From assembly GCA_022865625.1 (NCBI GenBank), contig JALHTB010000142.1, positions 1-14,462 of the forward strand: a DNA stretch of 14,462 nt. Reading direction: 5' to 3'. The stretch is from Candidatus Bathyarchaeota archaeon. Its GTDB lineage: Archaea > Thermoproteota > Bathyarchaeia > 40CM-2-53-6 > FEN-987. The stretch's first letter is position 1; the number at the start of each line of letters is the position of its first letter. A model generated the notes under the pieces. The model saw nothing but the letters and a program-made list of their open reading frames with translations, did no database searches and was not told the origin of the DNA. Below, piece after piece: positions 1-6,457 of this stretch. The translations under genes and the position numbers were made by a program.

Positions 1-873
1 CAGCTTGGAAGCCTTGGCAGCGGCAACCACTTCCTAGAGATCGAGAAAGTGGACCAGATTCTCGATGAACGCGTCGCCACGCATCTGGGAATACAACGCC
101 CAGGACAGATCCTTGTCCTAGTTCACACAGGAAGCCGAGGCTATGGACACCAAGTTTGCAGTGACTACTTGCGGGTCATGGAACGAGCAGTGAGCAAGTA
201 TCACATCAACCTGCCCGACCGGCAACTTGCCTGTGCGCCGACGAAGAGTCCTGAAGCTGAGGACTATCTGCCGGCGATGGCGGCGGCATGCAATTTTGCT
301 TGGGTGAATAGGCAGATGATTACACACTGGACCAGAGAGGCATTCGAGAGGACCTTCGGGAAGAGCGCTGACCAGTTGGACATGCACCTAATCTACGATG
401 TATGCCACAACGTCGCAAAGATCGAGAGTCACATCGTCGACGAAGAAGGCCATCAAAAGAAAGTAGTAGTCCACCGCAAAGGCGCAACTCGTGCGTTCCC
501 TCCAGGACATCCGGACATACCAGCTGAGTACAGAGAGATCGGCCAGCCAGTCCTCATCCCAGGCAGCATGGGGACCAGCTCATGGCTCCTCGTAGGAGCA
601 CCGAAGAGCATGGAACTAAGCTTCGGTTCCACGGCACACGGCGCCGGACGCATGATGAGCAGAGCAGCAGCAAAGAGGCGATGGGGACCTCGAGAAGTCG
701 AGAAAGGACTGGCAGACAAGGGAATCTTGCTTCGAGCAGCTGAGATGGGAACTGTGACGGAAGAAGCCCCAGGAGCTTACAAGGACGTAGACCGTGTCGC
801 TGAGGTCAGTCACCAAGTGGGCATCGCAACAAAGGTATGCAGGCTCGTGCCAATCGGAGTAACGAAAGGATAA
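1..873 (+). CDS. rtcB: RtcB RNA-splicing ligase, 3' part (5' end outside window)
   Basis: RtcB joins 2',3'-cyclic-phosphate or 3'-phosphate RNA ends to 5'-OH ends using GTP and Mn2+, sealing tRNA exons after intron removal in archaea. The frame is open from base 1, so the gene is cut by the window edge. 290 residues remain of a family usually near 480, so roughly 190 N-terminal residues, including the Asp/Cys metal ligands, are outside. Motifs seen, numbered from base 1: GSGNHFLE (Asn9, His10), VHTGSRG (His42), CHNVAK (His136), HRKGATRA (158-165), PGSMGTSSW (188-196) and STAHGAGR (210-217). By alignment to Pyrococcus RtcB, His10, His42 and His136 are metal ligands and His213 is the guanylylated nucleophile. 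The C-terminus, PIGVTKG, ends with the conserved Lys-Gly. All visible catalytic residues are intact. The next gene starts within about 60-100 bases on the same strand. Confidence 0.96.
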   Translation, partial: QLGSLGSGNHFLEIEKVDQILDERVATHLGIQRPGQILVLVHTGSRGYGHQVCSDYLRVMERAVSKYHINLPDRQLACAPTKSPEAEDYLPAMAAACNFAWVNRQMITHWTREAFERTFGKSADQLDMHLIYDVCHNVAKIESHIVDEEGHQKKVVVHRKGATRAFPPGHPDIPAEYREIGQPVLIPGSMGTSSWLLVGAPKSMELSFGSTAHGAGRMMSRAAAKRRWGPREVEKGLADKGILLRAAEMGTVTEEAPGAYKDVDRVAEVSHQVGIATKVCRLVPIGVTKG

Positions 874-933
874 GAGCGACCTCCAATCGGAAAGTCCGCC
901 GTTCGTGCCCATCGTCAAGGAAGCGTTAGGATC

Positions 934-1824
934 CTGAACAACTTCGCGCTCATCACTAGAGCCAACTTCCTGCCGTTGACTGTTGTTATCGTCTCGGCTG
1001 GCCTTGCGGCTGCACTCTACGCGCACGGGATATTCAACCCATTCGACGCGTTTCTTGTCCTAGTCGGTGCCTTGCTGACTCACATGGCCGTGAACGTGTT
1101 CAACAACTACTTTGACTATCGAACCAAGATCGACGCGAGGACAACGAAGACACCTTTCAGCGGGGGAATAGACATCCTAGTCAATGGCAAGATGAATCCT
1201 CAAGTCGCTTTCGGCATCGGTATTGTCTGCCTCCTAGGTGCGGCCGGTGTAGGTGCCCACTTCTTGACACACATGTTCTATCCTCTGTTTCCGATTCTGC
1301 TGTATGGGCTAATCACAATCTGCCTGTACAGCCCGGTTCTCTCAAGAATTCGCGGCCTCAGCGAAGCTGTGGCCGGATCAGGGTTTGGATTCATGGGATT
1401 AGGAGTCTATGTCACTCAAACCGGAGTCATAGATGGCACAGGTATCAGTGTCCTTGTTCCGATCACCATCCTTGTTGCACTGCTCCTGCTCCTGAATGAG
1501 TTTCCGGATGCTGATGCTGACAAAATGGCCGGCAGACGGCATCTAGTGATAATGCTTGGAAAGAGAACGTCAGCCATGATCTATGTTCTTGGCCTTGTCG
1601 CAACGTACGCGTCGATCATTGTGGCGGTAGCGGCCGGTGCAGCGCCGTTTGTGGCTCTCGTCTCGTTGATCACTATTCCCATTGCATACAAAGCCGCACG
1701 AATAGCGCTCAAGAACTACGATGAGATTCCCAAACTGGTACCTGCGCTCGCTTTGAACGTGATGGTCATCCTGTCGACGATATTGTTGCTTGCCGCCGGA
1801 TTCCTGATCGGGATCTTCGTCTGA
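934..1824 (+). CDS. UbiA-family prenyltransferase, MenA-like (start unresolved)
   Basis: An integral-membrane prenyltransferase that would attach a polyprenyl chain to an aromatic acceptor. The details point to the MenA branch (1,4-dihydroxy-2-naphthoate) rather than the archaeal lipid enzyme DGGGP synthase. Counting from TTG 976, the first Asp-rich motif is NNYFDYRTKID (43-53) followed by TPFSGG (59-64). The second is NEFPDADADK (174-183) followed by GRRHLVIMLGKR. The lipid enzyme normally has a RPIPSG-type segment instead of PFSGG. The protein is mostly hydrophobic, with about eight to nine helices. The only ATG/GTG/TTG in frame after the stop at 871 is TTG 976, yet family-like sequence (ALITRANFLPLTV) begins near 946. 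I therefore start at CTG 934 as a compromise; the start is not proven. The gene suggests menaquinone synthesis, which fits the quinone-linked operon at 5342-11592. Confidence 0.85.
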   Translation: MNNFALITRANFLPLTVVIVSAGLAAALYAHGIFNPFDAFLVLVGALLTHMAVNVFNNYFDYRTKIDARTTKTPFSGGIDILVNGKMNPQVAFGIGIVCLLGAAGVGAHFLTHMFYPLFPILLYGLITICLYSPVLSRIRGLSEAVAGSGFGFMGLGVYVTQTGVIDGTGISVLVPITILVALLLLLNEFPDADADKMAGRRHLVIMLGKRTSAMIYVLGLVATYASIIVAVAAGAAPFVALVSLITIPIAYKAARIALKNYDEIPKLVPALALNVMVILSTILLLAAGFLIGIFV

Positions 1825-1864
1825 TACTGGCCATGCGGGCTGCTCGTGTGTCCTATGAGGCATC

Positions 1865-2104
1865 TCACCTAGATCGAGCGAGCTTCCAAAATAGAGCCAC
1901 GCAGACTAGCACGAGCAGAAGCACGATTCCAATGAGAGAATAGATGAACTTCGTCGCCGCGATGATCGCTAGAAGCAAGATTCCGACTGCGATATAGAGG
2001 GGTAACGATCCTGCGCGTGTCCTCGTATGAATCAGGAATAACCCGCCCAAGACCGCGATGACCAATGTGATTTCGAGTGCGCTGAACATATCCGATTGCA
2101 TCAT
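1865..2104 (-). CDS. Small three-helix membrane protein, unknown function
   Basis: A 79-residue protein that I do not recognise. It is almost entirely hydrophobic: segments at about 8-25, 34-50 and 53-73 are long enough to span a membrane. A short polar loop with His-Thr-Arg-Thr-Arg lies after the first, and the tail is basic (KLARSR). There are no Cys or His clusters that would bind metal or haem. Two adjacent ATG codons open the frame (2104 and 2101). No strong GGTGA-type ribosome site lies just upstream, so the start is uncertain. The gene converges on the prenyltransferase with about 40 bases between the stops. The composition and clean helix pattern support a real gene, but function cannot be read from sequence. 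Confidence 0.6.
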   Translation of the reverse strand: MMQSDMFSALEITLVIAVLGGLFLIHTRTRAGSLPLYIAVGILLLAIIAATKFIYSLIGIVLLLVLVCVALFWKLARSR

Positions 2105-2168
2105 CCGATTCCGGTTCTCTGCCGCATCTTGTTAGATTTGGGTCTAGGGTAGTGTGTTCTGTTCATTA

Positions 2169-2187
2169 AGCCGCGCCTTCGCGGGCT
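2169..2187. other. Short GC-rich imperfect hairpin
   Basis: An inverted repeat pairs AGCCGCG with CGCGGGCT around a CCTT loop: five GC pairs, one bulged base, then two more pairs. It lies in the minus-strand gap between the zinc-ribbon gene stop (2273) and the small membrane protein start (2104), so it could be an RNA structure in that spacer. There is no T-run on either side, so it does not look like a classical terminator. Confidence 0.25.
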
Positions 2188-2272
2188 CGATCTGATCCTT
2201 TGAACAGACTCGGCATTCAACGGAGAGATTGAAGATTAGGATGAGCAGCGGAGAGTAGGTTCGACGCCCTCT

Positions 2273-2383
2273 CTAGAGGCCCAATCCCCTCAGGAGGAAC
2301 TTCTTCTGACAGTATGGGCAGACCTGAGATAAACGTGCGATCCACTGTCCACAGTAGCCGCATCTGATTGTCGTTGAGGCCAC
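2273..2383 (-). CDS. 36-residue double-CxxC zinc-ribbon miniprotein
   Basis: A very short gene on the minus strand opening with GTG at 2383. The product has two CxxC knuckles, CGYC (8-11) and CPYC (22-25), separated by ten residues. This is the pattern of a rubredoxin-like or zinc-ribbon fold that holds one zinc ion with four cysteines. A basic Gln-Lys-Lys-Phe-Leu-Leu-Arg tail follows. Support for a real gene: an in-frame stop lies two codons before the GTG, a GGTGA ribosome site lies six bases upstream (with AGGAG just before it), and both knuckles are clean. Overlapping longer frames in this stretch show no protein-like pattern. Such miniproteins often bind nucleic acid or ribosomes, but no specific role can be assigned. 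It could also be part of a longer protein broken by an upstream frameshift. Confidence 0.6.
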   Translation of the reverse strand: MASTTIRCGYCGQWIARLSQVCPYCQKKFLLRGLGL

Positions 2384-2783
2384 GTATGTTCACCGCTCCT
2401 AGAACTGATCCCGCCATACTTGCCGCTTCACATCTCATTAGTTACCATATTCCCGAGCGCGACTGTGCCGTTTTCTCTTGATTGTGTTGAAACAAAGCAC
2501 CGGAGAACTCGTCAGCTGACTGCCCAATCCAGGCCTAGATTTGGACCTATGCAACGAATGCCCGAGATCGACGATCTCTGCAACGTGAGATGCCTGAAGA
2601 GGGTTGTGAGAGAGCCACTCCTTTGGAGGTGTTGCGAAGAACCCCCAAATGAAATCCGTTGCAGGATCTCCTGACTCGGCGCATCTCCGCGGGGCCACGC
2701 CTTCGTGCAAGGGCATCTGGATTCCTGTCTTCCACAAATGGTATCAGTCTGGGTCTGAAGAGATTGAGGCGGTGTCGCAGCAG
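2384..2783. other. 400-base stretch without a convincing gene
   Basis: Between the zinc-ribbon start and the aminotransferase start, open frames exist on both strands, but none shows a recognisable domain, helix pattern or good ribosome site. The best plus-strand frame (2420-2674) is rich in Arg and Cys without an ordered motif. I see no tRNA, no box C/D guide pattern and no tandem repeat. On the minus strand near 2443-2452 there is a weak AT-rich GGAATATGG that could be the promoter of the miniprotein gene. Confidence 0.5.
2390..2394 (-). promoter_or_regulatory. Ribosome binding site of the zinc-ribbon miniprotein
   Basis: On the minus strand, GGTGA precedes GTG 2383 with a six-base spacer, inside the longer string AGGAGCGGTGA. 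It matches the archaeal anti-Shine-Dalgarno complement and the spacing before the Rieske gene and the dehydrogenase gene. This decides the start of the miniprotein. Confidence 0.55.
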
Positions 2784-4088
2784 ATGACGAACCCAACGTT
2801 CGAGCAGACAACCGCAAGATCAAGAGAACTCTACACGCGTGCCTTGCATGTCCTCCCAGCAGGTGTAAGCTACAAGAACCGCTTCCTTGAACCCTACCCG
2901 TTCTATGTCGAGTCAGCTCATGGCAGCAAGGTCGTGGATCTTGAAGGAAACCAGTACACTGACTACTGGTGCACTCACTTCTCCATGATTCTGGGGCACT
3001 CTCATCCCAAAGTGAGAAAGGCTCTCGAAAGGCAACTCAAGAAAGGCTGGAACTTCGGCCTAGTCCACGAACTCGAAGTCAGACACGCAGAACTCATCAA
3101 ACACCTTGTGCCAAGTGCAGAGATGATCAGGTTCTCGAACTCAGGCACTGAAGCAAACATGTACGCAGTGCGGCTTGCGAGGACCTTCACAAAACGCTCA
3201 TTGATCGGGAAGTTCCAAGGGGGCTGGCATGGCGGGTATGACGCGCTTCATTGCGCTATCAAACCCCCATTTGAACTCCTGCCTTCGGGCGGACTCACTC
3301 GGGGAGCTCTGAAAGACACGCTCGTGCTTCCCTACAACGACCTTCGAGGAGTGCGAAGAATCATCGGTAAGAAGAAGCTTGCCTGCGTGGTAGTGGAGCC
3401 GGTGCTGGGCGCCGGAGGAATGATTCCTGCTGAGCGAGGGTTCTTGGAAGGTCTTCGCGAGCTGTGCGACGAAACCGGTGCTTTGCTTGTTTTTGATGAG
3501 GTGATAACCGGCTTCAGACTAGGCCTTGGTGGAGGCCAAGCACACTTCCACGTCCAGCCCGACCTGACGGTCTTCGGAAAGATAATCGGCGGCGGACTAC
3601 CCATCGGAGCGATCGCCGGAAGACAAGACATCATGGAACGAATGGACCATACCAAGTACTCTGGCGACAAGTATTGCTTCCAGGGCGGAACAGGCGCAGC
3701 TAACATCCTAACACTCGTCGCAGGCGAAGCAACCATCCAGACTCTGCGAGACGAACCTGTCTACGACAAGATCGATCGGCTAGGCGAGACCGCAAGGACA
3801 CGACTCCAAGAGATCTTTGACAGATCAAGCATCAGTGCACGAGTCACCGGAATAGGCTCATTGTTTGCGATTCACTTCACCAAGAAGAAAGTGGTCCGAG
3901 ACATCAAGCAATTCGGCGAGGAACACAAGCGACAGTCGAAACGCATCTTCACATTTCTTCTGAACAATGGCATAGTGATGCTGGTGCCCGAACACTTGCA
4001 TGCGGCAATATCGTACTCACATTCAGAGGATGAGATCGACGCACTGATTTCGCTCGTAGAAGAGTACGTTAAGGCGCAGGCCCTATGA
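2784..4088 (+). CDS. Class III PLP aminotransferase, glutamate-1-semialdehyde aminomutase-like
   Basis: A PLP enzyme of the family containing glutamate-1-semialdehyde 2,1-aminomutase (HemL). The 434 residues match the family length. Motifs from ATG 2784: SRELYTRALHVLPAGV near the N-terminus, NSGTEAN (119-125, cofactor phosphate loop), GGWHGGYD (146-153), FDEVITGFR (237-245, with Asp238 contacting the PLP ring nitrogen) and FGKIIGGGLPIG (264-275, with Lys266 as Schiff-base lysine). Several positions differ from typical HemL, for example the loop after WHGGYD and CFQGGTGAANIL, so the substrate is uncertain and it may be a paralogous transaminase rather than a tetrapyrrole enzyme. The frame stays open upstream to ATG 2649, but homology begins at 2784, preceded by GAGGCGGTG. 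No haem-biosynthesis gene is nearby. It converges on the 4150-5148 gene with 61 bases between. Confidence 0.85.
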   Translation: MTNPTFEQTTARSRELYTRALHVLPAGVSYKNRFLEPYPFYVESAHGSKVVDLEGNQYTDYWCTHFSMILGHSHPKVRKALERQLKKGWNFGLVHELEVRHAELIKHLVPSAEMIRFSNSGTEANMYAVRLARTFTKRSLIGKFQGGWHGGYDALHCAIKPPFELLPSGGLTRGALKDTLVLPYNDLRGVRRIIGKKKLACVVVEPVLGAGGMIPAERGFLEGLRELCDETGALLVFDEVITGFRLGLGGGQAHFHVQPDLTVFGKIIGGGLPIGAIAGRQDIMERMDHTKYSGDKYCFQGGTGAANILTLVAGEATIQTLRDEPVYDKIDRLGETARTRLQEIFDRSSISARVTGIGSLFAIHFTKKKVVRDIKQFGEEHKRQSKRIFTFLLNNGIVMLVPEHLHAAISYSHSEDEIDALISLVEEYVKAQAL

Positions 4089-4149
4089 CGTGGACCTGAT
4101 CTACCCACCGCACGGAGTCGCCTATTGCTACGAGAAAAGCGATCCAGTG

Positions 4150-5148
4150 TTAGCCTGTGGCATGGACGATAGGGAGGTCGAGCATCGTCTTCAGACCTGG
4201 ACCCGATGCCACGACGTTCTGTATGGAATTCACGACGATCGCTGCGGTTGCCTGATCACCTTGGACCCCACCACGGATCGTGAGGTCGATAGGAGGTACT
4301 CCTTGGATTCTAACCGAGTCTCGCGGATCCTTTGCACCAACATACATCTTCAAGTTGAGGACGATCTGCTCGCGTCCAGCAACGATACCTCTTGCGATCT
4401 GTTGCACGCCAGCCGCGCTTCCCTTTCTCACGACAGCATATTCGGTTCGCATCTCTTGCTCAGCAACGACGGGAGCAATTTCCTCTCGAACATCGTCGAG
4501 GCTCCAACCGAGCGCTGCACCAATCATCATTACTGATTCCGGAAGTCCTACGTGTTTTATCTTGCCTTGTTTGACGAGTCTCTGAAACTCGTCAACGCTC
4601 AGCCCTGCGCCAGTCTTCCTCTGAAGTTGCCATCTTCTCTTTGAAGTGTCCACAATGCGCTCCGCGCTCACAGACTCGACGGTCTGACACACTCCAGACA
4701 TCACCGCTGCCAGAGTGTCCATTACGAAACCAGGGTTCACTCCGGTTCCGAGTACTGTCACGCCATGCTCTTTGGCGATCTCATCGATCTTTCTCGACAG
4801 ATCCGGATACTTGGTGTATGGGTAACTCAGCTCCTCCGATGTCGACACTACATCTGCTTTCCCCCTCGCACATTCGATGAGCTGCGGATAGATATCTGGC
4901 AGATATGATGAGGTGGTGTGAACTACGACGTCAGGTGAGGTCTGCTCGAGGAGTCTGCGAGGATCGCGAGAGACGACGACTCCAATCTTGCGGTTCAGCC
5001 CGGCAACTTCTCCAAGATCCTTGCCAGCCTTCTGTTCGTCGACATCCGCAGCGCCTACGATCTGTGCCCACTGCTTCGTGTTCAGAAGGCGAACTATTCC
5101 CGAGCCGATCGGCCCCACACCGTACACAGCGACGTTGACCGTCTTCAC
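4150..5148 (-). CDS. DapB-like NAD(P)-dependent dehydrogenase (2,4-diaminopentanoate dehydrogenase-type)
   Basis: A 332-residue Rossmann-fold oxidoreductase. The N-terminus, VAVYGVGPIGSG (6-17), is the dinucleotide-binding glycine loop; an acidic residue follows at the end of strand two (AADVDE). STSEELSYP (102-110) and GTGVNPGFVMDTL (134-146) are typical of proteins annotated as dihydrodipicolinate reductase-like or 2,4-diaminopentanoate dehydrogenase. The latter acts in ornithine breakdown in clostridia. True DapB is shorter (about 250-270) and has a different catalytic segment, so lysine biosynthesis is not the first guess. No other ornithine-pathway gene is visible, so the substrate is open. 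The GTG start at 5148 is backed by AAGGTGAG with a four-base spacer, and a TATA-like box lies about 44 bases upstream. It is divergent from the respiratory operon, with 193 bases between. Confidence 0.75.
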   Translation of the reverse strand: MKTVNVAVYGVGPIGSGIVRLLNTKQWAQIVGAADVDEQKAGKDLGEVAGLNRKIGVVVSRDPRRLLEQTSPDVVVHTTSSYLPDIYPQLIECARGKADVVSTSEELSYPYTKYPDLSRKIDEIAKEHGVTVLGTGVNPGFVMDTLAAVMSGVCQTVESVSAERIVDTSKRRWQLQRKTGAGLSVDEFQRLVKQGKIKHVGLPESVMMIGAALGWSLDDVREEIAPVVAEQEMRTEYAVVRKGSAAGVQQIARGIVAGREQIVLNLKMYVGAKDPRDSVRIQGVPPIDLTIRGGVQGDQATAAIVVNSIQNVVASGPGLKTMLDLPIVHATG

Positions 5149-5188
5149 ATTCTCACCTTCAGGTCGACCGGCAGAATGTATCTGTCGG

Positions 5189-5196
5189 TAGATAAG
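5189..5196 (-). promoter_or_regulatory. TATA-like box for the 4150-5148 dehydrogenase gene
   Basis: On the minus strand the octamer CTTATCTA is centred about 44 bases before the GTG start. Archaeal transcription usually starts about 25 bases after the box, which would leave a leader of about 18 bases carrying the GGTGA ribosome site. The same octamer occurs upstream of the minus-strand flavoprotein gene (12941-12948). Confidence 0.4.
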
Positions 5197-5290
5197 TGGG
5201 TCGCAACCTGTTCTGAACCGCTGTGGTGAATGAGACGCAGGCTCACTTCACGTGGCTAGCGTCTGTCTCTGCTAGACTTCGTGGAGGTTT

Positions 5291-5307
5291 GAAGGAGGAC
5301 TAATATA
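5291..5307 (+). promoter_or_regulatory. BRE/TATA-like promoter of the respiratory operon
   Basis: A purine-rich run, GAAGGAGGA, is followed at once by CTAATATA (5300-5307), the layout of an archaeal BRE plus TATA box. Counting about 26 bases on from the box centre puts the transcription start near 5330 and leaves about 12 bases before ATG 5342. No ribosome site precedes that ATG, which fits a short-leader or leaderless first gene. The AAGGAGG could be mistaken for a Shine-Dalgarno site, but no good start codon follows it in a long frame. Confidence 0.45.
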
Positions 5308-5341
5308 CGGTTGCGCGGGCTACTCACGGCTCGATCTTGCG

Positions 5342-5821
5342 ATGGTACTGATAGTTGACGGATCCTCAATCATGTGTGGGCAGATAGCCTTGGTGACTGA
5401 GATACCATCGTTCGAGGCTGGGCTGATCGCCTTCCTCTTCGTTTTCCTACTGATGGGGATCATGTACTATGTCCTCAGAACGGAACGAAGTAAGACAATG
5501 CCGCAGTTGAATCCACTTGGACCACGCGATATGGCCACGCTTGAGAATCCCATGTCCTCGTCGGACGCGCCTTTCCTTGCGATCATAACGCTCGTGATAC
5601 TGGAACTTGTCATGGACGTTCTGATAGTTGTGAGTGTGCTTCAGGGGATGGGATCAATCGCAGTCGGGACAATGCTGGCCGTTGCGGCATTTCTCGCTGC
5701 GGCTATCCTTGCAGTGTACAGAAGCGCATTCGTGAAAGAAGCGTTCACGCGGAAACCGCGATTGGAAGTCGTTTCCGCGAGACAATTCGAGAAAGCTGGA
5801 GAAGGTGAAAAGCATGACTGA
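5342..5821 (+). CDS. Three-helix membrane protein, first gene of the Rieske/cytochrome b operon
   Basis: A 159-residue protein that I cannot assign to a named family. Three membrane segments are clear at about 25-45, 78-100 and 105-126. The loop between the first two is rich in Pro/Asn/Ser, and the tail after 128 is polar and charged. There is one Cys (12) and no haem-type His pairs, so a redox centre is unlikely. It leads the operon and its stop overlaps the Rieske gene by eight bases (ATGACTGA), so the two are translationally coupled. By position it could be an accessory or assembly subunit of the quinol-oxidising complex, a place where small membrane subunits are often found. ATG 5342 is used; ATG 5372 is an alternative that would still keep all three helices. 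Confidence 0.75.
   Translation: MVLIVDGSSIMCGQIALVTEIPSFEAGLIAFLFVFLLMGIMYYVLRTERSKTMPQLNPLGPRDMATLENPMSSSDAPFLAIITLVILELVMDVLIVVSVLQGMGSIAVGTMLAVAAFLAAAILAVYRSAFVKEAFTRKPRLEVVSARQFEKAGEGEKHD
5804..5808 (+). promoter_or_regulatory. Ribosome binding site deciding the Rieske start
   Basis: GGTGA lies inside the 3' end of the preceding gene, five bases before ATG 5814. The GTG within it (5805) is in frame with the Rieske gene and could be called as the start, but it reads better as the ribosome site for ATG 5814. Confidence 0.6.
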
Positions 5822-6452
5822 GAAGAATGCAGATAGCCGCAAGAAGATGAAATGGCCCACGATGAACAGACGTCAGTTCGTTGAAGCCATCGTTTCCGTG
5901 GGGATTGCGGGAACTGTCGTTTCGTTTCTTTCACTGCTCATGTCGCTTCTGCCGAGCGCAGGAGCTGGCGAGCAGCAAGGAGAGGTGGACAATGTCTTCA
6001 CATACGGTCCGGAGAAAGGAACATGGTATTCAGCCAAGGCAGGAACTGAAGTGATGCTGGAGGATTTTGACGAAGTTGGGAAGGGCGCGAATGTTATCTG
6101 GCGCAAGAGCATCCCAGCCATCGTCATCCGAGTTGATGAGAACAGATTTCGAGGAGCAAAGGCCACAAATGGATTAATTGCGTTTGCGGCTGCCTGCACT
6201 CATCTCTGCTGCATATCCACATGGCACCTAGACCGGCCGAATGAGGATGTACTGTTCTGTAGATGCCACGACGGCGCCTTCGATCCATACAATATCGTCA
6301 AAGATGTCATGCTTAACGGTGCTGAGTATCTTGGAGCCAAGGTGATGGCCGGGCCTGCGCCAAGATCAGCGCCAATAATTCCGATCGAGATCAAGGACGG
6401 AAAGATCGCCGGAATTCCCGAGAATCTTGACGTCTACGGATATTGCGGGTGA
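5814..6452 (+). CDS. Rieske [2Fe-2S] iron-sulfur protein, Tat-anchored
   Basis: A 212-residue Rieske subunit that takes one electron from quinol at the outer (Qo) site of cytochrome b. The N-terminus has a twin-arginine signal anchor: NRRQFVE (18-24) followed by a hydrophobic stretch (25-47), placing the cluster domain outside the cell. Box I is CTHLCC (128-133) and box II is CRCHDG (149-154). Cys128, His130, Cys149 and His152 are the expected cluster ligands, and Cys133/Cys151 the disulfide pair. The Pro loop GPAPRSAP (180-187) is present. Oddities: Gly of the usual CTHLGC is Cys132, and the Ser and Tyr that hydrogen-bond the cluster (CPCHGSxY) are Gly154 and Phe156, predicting a lowered midpoint potential as in menaquinone systems. 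The start is ATG 5814, behind GGTGA. It overlaps the preceding gene by eight bases. Confidence 0.93.
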   Translation: MTEKNADSRKKMKWPTMNRRQFVEAIVSVGIAGTVVSFLSLLMSLLPSAGAGEQQGEVDNVFTYGPEKGTWYSAKAGTEVMLEDFDEVGKGANVIWRKSIPAIVIRVDENRFRGAKATNGLIAFAAACTHLCCISTWHLDRPNEDVLFCRCHDGAFDPYNIVKDVMLNGAEYLGAKVMAGPAPRSAPIIPIEIKDGKIAGIPENLDVYGYCG

Positions 6453-6457
6453 AATGA

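Noticed and set aside
2220..2290. GGTTCGA-like string as a tRNA T-arm
   Set aside because: Neighbouring bases do not form the T stem and no acceptor or anticodon arm can be built.
2217..2438. 73-residue minus-strand open frame
   Set aside because: It overlaps the zinc-ribbon miniprotein in another frame, has no recognisable pattern and no good ribosome site; the miniprotein explains the stretch better.
2420..2674. 84-residue Arg/Cys-rich plus-strand open frame
   Set aside because: The Cys are not in ordered pairs, there is no ribosome site, and overlapping minus-strand frames of similar quality exist.
2649..2783. N-terminal extension of the aminotransferase from ATG 2649
   Set aside because: The 45 extra residues are unlike the family; homology starts at ATG 2784, which has a purine-rich site upstream.
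5250..5280. Repeated GCTAG words in the divergent intergenic region
   Set aside because: The repeats are only five bases with no symmetric arrangement, not distinguishable from chance.
5805..5807. GTG as Rieske start
   Set aside because: It lies inside the GGTGA ribosome site serving ATG 5814.
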